Source: Polytrichum commune
Lineage: Eukaryota; Streptophyta; Polytrichopsida; Polytrichales; Polytrichaceae
DNA: 64,000 bases
Assembly: GCA_950295325.1 (NCBI GenBank)
Contig: OX485806.1
Location: forward strand, 746,001 to 810,000
Direction of reading: 5' to 3'
Under the pieces are notes generated by a model, which did no database searches, was not told where the DNA came from, and saw only the letters and a list, made by a program, of their open reading frames with translations. The first letter of the stretch is position 1. The number at the start of each line of letters is the position of its first letter. This document shows, one piece after another, positions 54,401 to 64,000 of this stretch. The position numbers and the translations under genes are program-made.

Positions 54401-54874
54401 TCTATCTACATTGAACTCGTTGAGATAGTTTCTATGGATACAAGTAGCCCGCCCATGGTCTTTCTAAGTTATCCTTTCCGATCGTAGACAAGAGATAAAA
54501 GCTCTAGAATGATGCACTGCGTTCAGCAGGCATACTCCAAACTGTTGTGAATCAAATCGCAGTTGCATTCTGTACTTACTCAATGAAGAGTTCCTCATTG
54601 CTTAACATTCTCTTAAACTTCTGTTCAGTATAAAACCCTTTATCAGCAAATATTTCTAATCTCACTACCTCCCCACTGCTCACCTTCTACCTGCTCATTT
54701 CTTACTATGAAGTAGCCAACTCGGGGCAGCCGTTTGGCCTTTGCAAACACTTCTCGCTCTACCCCGTAGGGCTTACGTGGTGCAACCTACCCAAGAAACA
54801 AAGGCCACAGAGACACGGGGTCCCTCAGCAGCACTCCACCCCAAGTTTTTGGGAAGCTTGTAATCTTAAAATCA
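51434..54874. other. Gene-poor interval, no gene recognised
   Basis: Mixed-composition DNA with only short frames on both strands. A local duplication of about 140 bp is seen at 53455-53645 (AGCATGTT(G/A)CTCT and GTGATTTAGAAACA twice). A GC-rich patch at 53660-54000 is open on several frames on both strands but has no known domain. The right end is the 3' flank of the ankyrin gene. Confidence 0.4.
54031..54373 (-). repeat. Direct repeat of about 100 bp, period 240
   Basis: 54031-54133 and 54271-54373 share GTCGGA(T/C)CCAA(A/T)TTGATTC, TTCGAGGGAG and GTGCCAAGTACT blocks. On the minus strand both translate to a similar peptide (GTDSLEESNWVRQIW and GTGSLEESIWIRQVW), so a small coding exon may have been duplicated. 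The protein is not recognised. Confidence 0.6.
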
Positions 54875-56733
54875 TCACGAATGTCCGGTATCCATCGAAT
54901 AGGAGGCGTTACTACTTCCTGAACGGTGATGAACTTGAGAACCTTTAGAACTACGAGGGAACTGGGAGAAATCCGTCCAACTAAACAATTTTTTTAGGAA
55001 CCCTGCCAAGAAACACACGCAAGTCATTCCTCCGACCAACAAAGTGATGCTCATGTACCAGCTGTCTTTGCGCGTAGTAGGCAAATCCACAAAACCTGCG
55101 CAGGTGAATGCCCCGATGACACCCACAACTGCTAGAAACAAGAGCCAGGAGGCTCGGATCACAGCACCTCGCACATTTGCTACTGTATCCTTCAAACCCT
55201 GATACTTTTTCGGCAATGCCGCATCGGCGCCGGCGATGACCGTGGCAATGGCAAAGAAAAACGAAAGACTATTAAAGATCCAGAACGCCTGCATCGCCTT
55301 GTACTCGATGGCAACGTGGTTCGAATTCGGAAAACCTAGAGGCGGTTGTAGCCACGAGGAGAAAGTGATGCTGGCGATCAATGCGGCGCCCACGAGGATG
55401 GCGTTGGCGGAGTCCATGTAACCTTGTCTGTCGGTGTGCAAACCATGCACATCAAACCCCTCCAACATCTGCATTATCTCCATCGAATCGCCGCTTTTTA
55501 TTTTTGCTTTCCGCTCCGTCGGCGTGTATCCGTTGTTCTTGTTCAGGCACATCTCCCTCGCGTACTCCAGCGGGGTTAGGCCTTTCCAATCCGCTTCGCT
55601 GACCTTTAAACCCTCGGCCTCCCGCAGAATTTTTTTTACCGTTTCCGGGCACACCGAAAACACGGCGTAGTGGAGAGGCGTGTGCCCTGAAAATGCCGTC
55701 CTGTTCACTGGTGCACCTGATTTCAGCAGCATACTCACCACCGTCGGTCGCCCGAACAGAGCCGCCACATGCAGCGGGGTGCTTCGCCGTTTGTTCGTTG
55801 GTGCCATATCCAGGAGCCCTGATTCCATCCCGCCCCGGCAAGCATCATTGTGCGCCTTGCAATACTTCAGAAGCTCCTCCACGACCTCCTCGTGGCCAGA
55901 CGAAGCAGCCAGATGAAGCGCCGTGCTCCCCGTCGCGTCTACAGCGTTAAAGTTAATCTTGTGCGACCTGCAGATCCCACCCACGGGATGCCACTGCAAC
56001 AACTGCTTGACGATGTTCAGCTTCCCCATCGTCGCCGCGATGTGCAACGGCGTCTTGCTGTCGCTCCTCTCCGCAACTGCGTTCGCGTCCGTGTCCCCTG
56101 TTATTGTTAAGTAGAGTCAGTATTGTAGCTAGGTTTCAGCATTGTAGAAGAACGAAGAAGCAATAGTCACTGAAGGAATAGGCCTACTGTTGTTAGGACT
56201 CTGTAATTAAACATGGTGTTGCTCTACAATAAAGATGGTTAGTAGGAAATTGATACACACGATGATGTGTGAAGTATGTATGACATGAGCTTGTCTGGTT
56301 CGATCATCCCACTAGGTTATGTGCGCCGGTTACGTTATGCTGCGTGCAACATGACTTTGATTAACGCCGGGATAGTGGAGGTACCTGTCGACAAAAGCTC
56401 CATCACTACAGGGTCGTCGTTGGGGGATGGAGGTTCGTCGTCCAAGCCAGCGATTACGGCATGCAAGGGTGTGAATCCGGACTCAATCTGCACATTCATA
56501 TTGCGTTCCCCTCGTTTGTCACGTATCCACTTAACAATGTCCACCTGCCTCTTGCGAGCTGCAATGTGCAACGGTGTCGCCCCATCGTGTTGGCCCTCGA
56601 CTGCCAAGTTTATCGACAACGCAGTGTCTTGCATCAGGGACCGAAGACGCGCAAAATCGCCACGCGAAGTTGCGTCTAAAATCTCCTTTGCTCGAACACC
56701 GTCGTGCGAGGTTAATGTCACATATTGGGCCAT
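54875..56733 (-). CDS. Ankyrin-repeat/PGG membrane protein (ACD6-like), two exons
   Basis: Exons 56733-56385 and 56097-54875 join in phase across a GT...AG intron (donor ACAGGTACCT, acceptor AATAACAG) to give 523 residues. Start is MAQYVTLTSH at 56733. There are about seven ankyrin repeats, including ATPLHIAARKRQ, KTPLHIAATMGK, STALHLAASSGHEE, STPLHVAALFGR and HTPLHYAVF. A PGG-type domain follows, starting ANAILVGAALIASITFSSWL with QPPLGF in place of the usual P-P-G-G, and four membrane segments in all. The tail is Ser-rich (RSGSSNASYSMDTGHS). Plant proteins of this design (ACD6 group) sit in plasma or internal membranes and act in salicylate and defence signalling; a role here is inference. 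All borders are intact, so it looks functional. Confidence 0.9.
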
Positions 56734-57908
56734 CGATCAACACACGTCAAAGGTGTGCAACAATGAATCTCCGACATACAATGATTAAACCCCCTATATC
56801 TCACATCTGGTAACGAAATCTCGACCTCGCTAATAGATAGCGAATTAGATTTGCCACAGCTGGCATAGAAGACATCCCAAAGCTCACGGAAGAATTCTAG
56901 TAACACTTCAAGGTTTCAGAGGTCCCAGGCAGAAGTTCACAAATCCACCGCTGAGGTGTAACACATGAACAGTTTATTATTGCAACAACATGTGTAGTGC
57001 TTGATTCCAACCACATCGCCAAAACCTCGATATAAGAGTCGTCACCACTCCACGCTCTCCCAGCAAAATCTCCAGTACCACGATCCGCACCTAGTACGAT
57101 GTTCCCAGCCGCCATTTACCCCAATACTTTGCCCCCAAGCTAACAACAGAACCATTTTATCCACAACCAACTTTACTAATTTTGATGCTCCTCAACTGGA
57201 ATCTTCAGAAAACCTCATACCCGATCGCACCAAAATTTCCGTCCGCTTCCAGCCGTGAAATTGCCTGGGATTGTGTTTGAGAAATAGATGCTGGCCCCAA
57301 CTTTTTACACTATTACAACCGGAGATGCCGACAGATGGTCTCAGAACTGGCCGGTGTGATCCGCCCCGCATAGCTTCTGGGATGCACCGTCGCAGTTTCT
57401 CGAATCTCAACTCCCCTAAGTGGTTCTCACTCCACTCACCCCTTCACCAGAACATATCTGCCGCTCGGACAGTGTCGCACTGTCGCATTTCCAGAAGTCG
57501 GAAGCGAGCCGGCACACGCACTAACGTATGTAGATGTGGACCTAACCCCCACCGCGAGCGCGTACGAGCCTACGACGGAGCCGTGACCCGTCGGTAAGTA
57601 AGAGCTACTGTTCTACAGAGTGCGCCACTGTCTGCATCTGACAATTTTCTATTTCTTTCTAGGTTTAGATCAGAATCAAATCAAACAACGAGGAGAACCG
57701 GATGCTATTTACAGACAAACCAGTCGAGTTTGAGAAATATCCGGTTGAAGTTCAAGACTTCAGGAAAATTACCGATCGTTTTAGAGGAATCTATGGAACA
57801 TGCCTCAAATTACTAAAGAAAAAACGAAAGATATGAACATGAAACCGGTTGGACTTGCAAACGATACGAGCGCGATCGCGCCCAAAAATCTCCCACGTAC
57901 AACACTAA
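56734..57908. other. Upstream region of the ankyrin gene, no other gene
   Basis: About 1.2 kb between the ankyrin start codon and the Harbinger element. It should hold the ankyrin promoter, but I see no convincing TATA box. Frames are short (longest 108 codons, 57271-57597, no motif). Confidence 0.45.
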
Positions 57909-58341
57909 GGGGCGGTTTACACTATGGACCATGAAGTCGTCCCACGGCCGTTTAAGCGATGTGATTGGACGTTGAAGTCGTCCCGGGACGACTTGGGTTT
58001 ACACCAAGGAAAAAATGGCAGAGTGACCACGGAGGTTGAGGTCCACAAATTTTGTATTTTAAGCCTACTATATCCACTGGCATGGTCCAACGGGTTTTCC
58101 GTTGGGAGGGGCAAAAGAGGTGGTCCTGGAAAAACAGTCAGGGGCCCATGGCAGAAAAATGCCAAAATAAATTTTTTAATAAATTTTTATTGTCCGCTGC
58201 AGGTTACTGTTAAAACGGATTAACGGTTTAATTTCAGGGCACAATGAAAAGGCCGTTATATGAAGGATTTGTCATTTCTCTTTCTTGCAACATAGTGATA
58301 GAGTGATAGATTTTTTTTCGCAAAATTTTTTTTCCGCAGAA

Positions 58342-59795
58342 ATGGAAGGATACTTTGTTGATGAGGAAGCACGTAGAGAGTCACAAGGAGAGTGGTCACA
58401 AAATTCAGAGTGGATGCAACGAGTGTCAAATCAAAATTTCAGAGAGAATCAAAATTCGATTTCACGAATGTTGCAAGGTCCGAATGTGCTCCCCAACACT
58501 TTTAGTGTATTTCATCCTCCTCCACTTCTGAACATGACAAATTACAGACAATGAGGACAGTTAGATAGTCATCATGTTATAGAAGAAATGTTTGAAGAAA
58601 AAGAGGAAACCGAGGGAGCAGCAAAGAGCCAACTAGCAGGAAGAAAGAGGGGGCGTGTTACAAAAGAATCAACAAAGAAGATGAAGAAAGGCGACAAGAG
58701 GAATACAATCGAAATTGGCGAATCGGAAGAAGAAGAAGAAGAAATTAGCAGAATCAAATGGAAGGATTTTGAAGTGTATCACCTGATAGCAATTCGCGGG
58801 GAGATGGAGGAAGAATTCACAAAAACAGCAAACAAGCAAGGTAATATGTTTTTCAAATTTTTTTGTAATTTGATTTTTGGTAAAAGGTAAATGTGGTAAA
58901 AGGTAGATGTGGTAAATGTGGTAAAAAGTAAATGTGGTAAAAGGTAAATATGGTAAAAGGTAAAAGATAAAAGGTAAACGTATGATGTTGGCCGTATGAT
59001 GGGCCCGTAGAGGCCTTGGCCTTGGCCGTAAGTCCCTATGCCCCTATGCCCCCCCTCCCCCCATAGTCGGGCGGCCGCTGCCGCGGGGGCTTCGAGTTTT
59101 GTTACTGTATTTAGTAAAAGTTTGTCAAGGTCAGGAATGGAACCCGCGTCTCCTCTACCCTAAACCTCTATCCTTACCACTACGTTACACTCCCTACTTC
59201 GATACCAATGACGTCGCTTATGTCCTTATACTACACTTCAACTATGCTGAATTTTTTTTTTCAGGGTCAATTTCAACATCTTTTAGCTTCTGGTTTGGAG
59301 TTTTTAATGTGTTTTCCTGTTGCTACTGTAGGTACCAACTCTTGGCTCAAATTGCAGATTCGAATGGTCGCTGCAATCAAAGGTTTCAACCGTTCCTGGT
59401 TATCGTGCAAAAAAAAATACAAAACCATCTTAAGTGAATACAGAACTGACAAGAGAGCAAATGAAATTTCAGGCAGTGATAGAAAACAAGAATGCAAGTG
59501 GTTTACAGAGATGGATCAATGGTATGGTAGTAGGGCCAGTGTTCACAATGAAATTCCTGCTAGTGCTACAGAATCTTGGGCAGAAGATAATATTCCTTCT
59601 ACCCCTACACCGTCTCAGACAACAACTTCTGCACCGCCAACACAAGAGAAGAAAAAGAAGACACAAGAGAAGATTGAAAATCTTCTAGAACAGGTTGTAG
59701 GAAATTCAGGGGCACTTCTTGCTTCATTCCAAGAATCTACTGCTATCTTCAAGAATATGGATAAGAATTTTGCAGCTTTTATAGCTAAATTCTAG
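58342..59795 (+). pseudogene. Harbinger Myb/SANT-like protein, one in-frame stop
   Basis: Exon 58342-58840 and exon 59332-59795 join in phase across a GT...AG intron (AAGCAAG|GTAATATG, TACTGTAG|GTACC). After ATG the protein reads MEGYFVDEEARRES. A TGA at about 58552-58554 interrupts the first exon; the frame then continues (EEMFEEKEETEG, basic stretch GRKRGRVTKESTKKMKKG). The trihelix/SANT-like fold spans the junction: WKDFEVYHLIAIRGEMEEEF, then MVAAIKGFNRSWLSCKKKYK and WFTEMDQWYG. The C-terminus is a coiled-coil-like tail (KIENLLEQVVGNSGALLASF). In Harbinger elements this protein imports the transposase and binds the transposon ends. The TGA is consistent with a CGA to TGA change; without it the protein would be about 320 residues. 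Confidence 0.82.
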
Positions 59796-59797
59796 AT

Positions 59798-61192
59798 TTA
59801 ATCACTATCACTATCAGTTTCCATAATACTAGATTTCTGCCGTAGTTTGTATTGCCACAAACTTTCTGCCAATGTTTCGTGCATCGTTGTAGCTTCCCGC
59901 AGAAGGTCATTAGCCTTCTCATTTTCTCTCAATAAAAATAAATTTGTTTCTTCATCATTTTCTTCATCTGCAATTGGCATATCTTCCCTAGCTAATATCC
60001 TTCTTCGCACTTCCGCAATTCCAGCTCTTTCTCCTCGTAATTCACTGCCTTCTCCTACTTCACCCTCGCTAATTCTTCTAGATAATTTATTTTCTGCTTC
60101 AATAATCCAATCTTCTTCTATACCTTCGTTATTGACAATGCATATATTGTGCAATACTATACAAGTTGCTACAATATCAGGCATATTCCTCAAAGGTACC
60201 TCAGATCGTTTCATTATCAATCTCCATCTGCCCTTCAAAATCCCGAACGCCCTCTCTACGCACATCCTCATCGAAGATTGTATGAAATTCCAATTTCCCT
60301 CTTTCCCGGATAACGCTGTTTTTCCACCCTTAAATGGACAATACATCCAAGGTCGTACCGGATATGCCGCATCTCCTATCAACTTGTAAGGCTGGAATTT
60401 ACCCTCAATACAAGCTCGTCCAATTTTTGTCACTTGAAATACTGCCCAATCGTGAAGACTCCCTGCCCACCCAAACTCATAATCCCAAAACATGCAATCA
60501 GGTCCAACAATTCCCTGTAAAATCGCTGAATGAAATGACTTCCTACAGTAATAATCTTCTCCCCCGAGTATAGGAGCTAAAACAGGAATATGTGATCCAT
60601 CTATCGCACCTATAATGTAAGGTATTCCGTGCAACTTTTCGAACTTTGAAGCTAAAACCCTAAACTGTGATTCACTTGGAGTTTGCACGAAAATTGGTTG
60701 AAGATGCTTTCTTACGGCTCTGCAAAATTCTCTCACTATTATAGATATTGTGCTTTTATGTACTCCATACAAATCACCTATTGTTTGCAATCCATCACCA
60801 CTACCCAACCGATGCAATGACATCGCTATCCTCTCTTGCACCGGTACCGAAACCCTAAAACGAGTATCCTCTTTCTTCAAATAAGGACCCAACCTCTCAC
60901 ACAAGAACCTAAATGTCGTATATGTCACTCGCGTTCGCTTTCTAAATTCTTTCTCCGTCCACGAACCTAATAGCAACCGGTCCACAAAACCTAACATCCT
61001 CTCTTGACTCCATATGTTCCTCTCTTTACGTCCAATGCTTTCGTAAACCACGCTCAAAATTGCAAATTTTTCCCATTCTCCTTGCAAAATCAGTGTTTGA
61101 ATGCCTACAACATTCTTCACAAGCATGTACAAAAATATGTACAATCCTAGTAGCACAACTAGCTTCCTCCTCCTCTCTTCCATTTCGACCAT
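59798..61192 (-). CDS. PIF/Harbinger transposase (DDE superfamily, HARBI1-like)
   Basis: An uninterrupted 464-residue frame. The N-terminal part has a helical DNA-binding region (FRKRTRVTYTTFRFLCERLG; LQTIGDLYGVHKSTISIIVR is a helix-turn-helix). The catalytic core has all three acidic residues: GAIDGSH near 195, IGDAAYP near 270 and RMCVERAFGILKGRW near 315. The tail is acidic and ends ETDSDSD. The enzyme cuts and pastes the element at TAA sites. It converges on the Myb-like gene; the stop codons are two bases apart (59793-59795 and 59798-59800). No intron is needed. It appears intact. Confidence 0.95.
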   Translation of the reverse strand: MVEMEERRRKLVVLLGLYIFLYMLVKNVVGIQTLILQGEWEKFAILSVVYESIGRKERNIWSQERMLGFVDRLLLGSWTEKEFRKRTRVTYTTFRFLCERLGPYLKKEDTRFRVSVPVQERIAMSLHRLGSGDGLQTIGDLYGVHKSTISIIVREFCRAVRKHLQPIFVQTPSESQFRVLASKFEKLHGIPYIIGAIDGSHIPVLAPILGGEDYYCRKSFHSAILQGIVGPDCMFWDYEFGWAGSLHDWAVFQVTKIGRACIEGKFQPYKLIGDAAYPVRPWMYCPFKGGKTALSGKEGNWNFIQSSMRMCVERAFGILKGRWRLIMKRSEVPLRNMPDIVATCIVLHNICIVNNEGIEEDWIIEAENKLSRRISEGEVGEGSELRGERAGIAEVRRRILAREDMPIADEENDEETNLFLLRENEKANDLLREATTMHETLAESLWQYKLRQKSSIMETDSDSD

Positions 61193-61528
61193 ACTTGCTG
61201 AATTTTAAGGCGAAAAGAAGAAAAACCTAAGTGAGAAGATAAGTGAAGGCATGTGTAGACAAGTGAAGTCAACAAAATGGTCAAACTTTGTTTTTTACTA
61301 AAACTGCCCTTTTTGGGCTTTATATTAAAAAAATCAGCACATCCACTCCTTGCCGCATGGTCATTCCTCTTGGTCCACATTCGGTTTACACCTAGTGAGG
61401 GGCCCAACGGCTTTGTAAATCAATTTTTTAATAACTCGGACCATGAAATGTAGACCATGTACTCGTACCAAGGAATAAGGCATCTTCCGTGGGACGAGTT
61501 CATGGTCTATGGTGTAAACCGCCCCTAA

Positions 61529-61925
61529 ATCGACTCGCGATTCATCTGAGCCTGCTCGAATTGAAACCAAGGCATTGAGCAGCCAATTCACATGGGATCC
61601 CAAGTCCCAATAGATACATAGATAAAAACTCCGGACCTTTTGCAAGGCCAACATGAATAAAGTGTGTGTTCATAGGGTTAATGGTCAAGTGCCCACTAGA
61701 CAAAGGATCATTGGAACAATATTACTCTTCTCTGTCGAAATGAACAGTTTAGTGACTAGGGATCGATAAAAGTAATAAAGTAATTGTTGTCGTTTAATAT
61801 TTTGTGTGTGCATGTATCTTTCATTTTTTTTGATAAATAAATTTCAACAAAATTGGTAATTTATGTGCATAACTATAACTGAATATTAATGTAACTTTTA
61901 GTATGTGGGTATTGATTGGTTTTTT
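61529..61925. other. No gene recognised
   Basis: About 400 bp between the Harbinger element and the second LINE copy, A/T-rich on the right. It may include the 3' untranslated part of that LINE, but it does not clearly match the first copy. Confidence 0.35.
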
Positions 61926-63713
61926 TTATTCTTCTTTTATGTAGAAGGATTGAACTGGCATAGTGGATGACAGAGGTTTTAATTGCTATGAATGTGTGTT
62001 AATGGAAGTTTTAGATAGTTGAAAATTTCTTTCAAGTTGTTTCATAGAGGGGGCATGCATAGTTCCCCGAGCTCCAGCCGTGATGACTATGAACGGGTCA
62101 ACTTTCCACCCATGGTGACTAAGTTTATTAATTAATGGTTGATATTTTAGGATTTTATTGTTTATTGCGTCATGTGATAACATGTCATTGGTGTATGTGA
62201 ATTCGATAAATTGTACTGTGAGGTTTTATGTTGGGTTCAGTGGTGGGATGCTTAGGTATGGGAGTCCTTTAATACATAGTAAGTTAGGTTTGAATCTTGC
62301 ATTGCAGTAGCATCTTTGTTGTCCACATGTGCAAGGTAGGAGCCATGGGGGGACTGTATTTTCTTGTGGGTTGTTGTTGAATGTCCCTACATTCATAAGG
62401 ATGAACCACCTTGATTTTTGTGATAAGAGGATGAGTTTTCCTAATTCCCACATTGTTTTATTGTGTCTTTTGGTTCTAAGGGGATGTATATGGTGTTGGT
62501 TACATTTTAGGAGTACGTGGAGCCATGTGTATGCATTGAGAGAGATTCAGATTGGGCATGTGTTTGATGGGTATCTTTGTATGCCAAAAAATAATTGTTT
62601 TCTAGCATTACCCATATATTGGCTAGTGTGAAATTTTAGTATTCTCGTTTTTTGTGAGTTTGTTATTGCAAGGTTAGACCAAAAATTAATGGATAGTTTG
62701 TTGTCTATATCGGGGTTCATTGTCCATTTGCATATGTTGGGGAAATGTTGTGCCATTATTTCTAAGTTTTTCTCACTATCGTATTTCTTGATGTATGTTT
62801 CTAGACATCTAACAGGGCCTTTGTCGGGTCGTTTTGTGGGTCCTAGCCATTTGTCTTTTTGAAAGTAGTATGGTGTAGTATGTGCAAACTCATATGGTTT
62901 GGAGACGATTTTTATTTTTATTTTGGTGCCATTTTTTGCAAGTATGTATGCTTGTACGTTTACGTTAATGTTGGTATGTGCTTTAACTTTGTATATTGTA
63001 GTGGGTTGTGTACAATTTTTTAGCATCTCTAACATAGATGCTAGTATGGTTTTATTAGCATGGTTGTTGTGTTGGGTTGGGTGTTTTATTTGTGTGTTAA
63101 TTACATATAGGCAATTGAGGCGGTCGGTGAATATGCGTGTGGGTTCGTTAGGGTATTTCGTGGTAATTAGTTTTAATGTTTTGGGGATGGCCATTAGTTC
63201 GGCTCTAAAGTTGGTTTGTAATCCAAGTAGTATTTTTGATATTTGTACTTCCCGTTTTGTTGGGTTGTATATCCCGTATCCCACTTTTTCCTTCTTCCAA
63301 TACCCTTCTTCGACTTGTTTAGGTGGGACAAATGATCCATCGGTATAATAATTGTATTGGGGTAGAAACTTTACTATAGTATTTGTTTCCAAATTTAGTA
63401 GGGGTGGTATGTATGCGTTTGCTATGTTCAACTTGGTTTATGGTGGTTAGGGCAATTTGTTCCATTTGGTGTTTTTATTTACGGGTGTGTTGGGGAGTGT
63501 GGGTGGGATTTTTGTATGTAGTATTATGGTATTCGTAGGTATCTGATTGTTGTTCTAAGTGTGTCTATTTGGTTGGGTGTATCAAAGCTTTGGTTTTGGT
63601 GATGAATACATAGGATGTATATTGCTAGTGGTTATGTTCGTGGTTTATTTATGTTTTGAGGGTTTGTTGGTATGTTATGGTATCTGCAACAAAATGGGCA
63701 ATAACATGTGTGT
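61926..63713 (-). mobile_element. Second, decayed LINE copy (RNase H and C-terminal tail)
   Basis: Minus-strand frames match the LINE at 38589 in order: HFAADTITY near 63690; RNase H 63431-62547 with YNYYTDGSF and NFRAELMAI; the finger region ending NTCPI; PPWLLPCTCGQQRCYCNARF at about 62330; and VITAGARGTMHAPSM near 62080. Several stops and frameshifts are present. RNase H is damaged: IFTDRLN replaces IFTDSLN, and QAYILAK replaces QADKLAK, losing the last catalytic Asp. The plus strand is G/T-rich here, mirroring the A/C-rich first copy. It lacks RT, and the 5' border is near 63713. Confidence 0.82.
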
Positions 63714-64000
63714 TTCCCAAGTCCCACTTAAGGTCAGCAAGTCCCAACATGGAGGCAAAGTCCCAACTTTTGAGCCTCAAGAAACCATCAATTAAATATG
63801 ATTAATTATCATCAAAGTAGGATTTTGATTCTTTAATGCACAATTGTTTGCGGGACTTTATGTCACGGCGTACGGAGTCGGCGGCCACACCTTATCCGTG
63901 GGGTTTCATCCACTTGGATTTGGATGGATGAATCCTAGGAATTGGAGGGATGCTCTTAAGTGAGGAGCCTCCTTCTTGGCTTGGCATTCTTGCCAAGTCA
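63714..64000. other. Right edge, unassigned; faint LTR-like block
   Basis: CATCCACTTGGATTTGGATG at about 63909 resembles the reverse complement of the CATCCAAGTCCAAATCCAAT block near the end of the element B LTRs, so another relative may begin here. Nothing else can be supported. Confidence 0.25.

Larger units (their letters stand above)
57909..61525 (-). mobile_element. Complete PIF/Harbinger transposon, 3617 bp
   Basis: TAA flanks both sides (57906-57908, 61526-61528), the standard Harbinger target. Terminal inverted repeats of about 39 bp start GGGGCGGTTTACAC and continue through GACCATGAA and TCGTCCCACGG with three mismatches. Sub-terminal copies include GTTTACACC and a perfect 20-bp palindrome, AAGTCGTCCCGGGACGACTT (57975-57994), that repeats part of the terminal repeat. 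It encodes both proteins expected of an autonomous element: a transposase and a Myb/SANT-like protein. Confidence 0.95.

Noticed and set aside
55452-55841. Second minus-strand frame inside the ankyrin gene
   Set aside because: Shadow of the ankyrin coding exon in another phase.
59847-60389. Plus-strand 180-codon frame
   Set aside because: Antisense shadow of the Harbinger transposase, Ser-rich as expected for such a shadow.
62899-63348. Plus-strand 149-codon hydrophobic frame that looks like a membrane protein
   Set aside because: Antisense of the A/C-rich LINE RNase H region; the G/T-rich strand gives hydrophobic nonsense translation.

Overview
The window looks like nuclear DNA of a land plant with a large, transposon-packed genome. 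It shows plant Ty3/gypsy elements (one with a chromodomain, two without), PIF/Harbinger and hAT DNA transposons, an ankyrin/PGG membrane protein of plant type, and spliced fragments of plant NAP1 (SCAR/WAVE subunit) and NADH-cytochrome b5 reductase. I cannot name the species or major lineage from sequence alone. Nothing bacterial, organellar or viral was seen.

Layout. 1-4036: gag, leader and 5' LTR of a non-chromodomain Ty3/gypsy element (C) on the minus strand, running off the left edge. 4078-16762: an old, broken chromovirus (A) with two 0.97-kb LTRs, followed by the start of a second internal region (a tandem LTR-internal-LTR-internal arrangement). 16763-28210: element B, a relative of C with one uninterrupted 2079-codon Gag-Pol frame; its two LTRs agree in U3 but not downstream. 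28211-33800: weakly coding or unassigned DNA, a hAT fragment and degenerate host repeats. 33801-38260: solo LTRs nested three deep, plus a fourth. 38589-41326: a 5'-truncated LINE with a 14-bp target duplication and a paralogous empty site at 32746. 41436-45540: exon fragments of NAP1 in both orientations and one reductase exon. 45563-51433: a nest of small DNA transposons, three copies of one 520-bp MITE inserted into or next to each other and carrying a hAT, a smaller MITE and a 1.09-kb palindromic element. 54875-56733: the only intact host-type gene, a two-exon ankyrin/PGG membrane protein. 57909-61525: a complete PIF/Harbinger element with transposase and Myb/SANT-like genes. 61926-63713: a second, decayed copy of the LINE.

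How it fits together. Most coding capacity belongs to mobile elements. Target-site duplications give a relative order for many insertions: for example M1, then M2 inside it, then hAT and Z inside M2; and LTR with TCATC, then LTR with CTTGG, then LTR with GGAGG. Elements that look possibly functional are B (open Gag-Pol) and the Harbinger transposase (intact DDE), although the Harbinger partner gene has an in-frame stop. The least conventional material is the LINE's conserved block upstream of RNase H, the palindromic minisatellite in the leader of C, and the LTR mosaicism of B.
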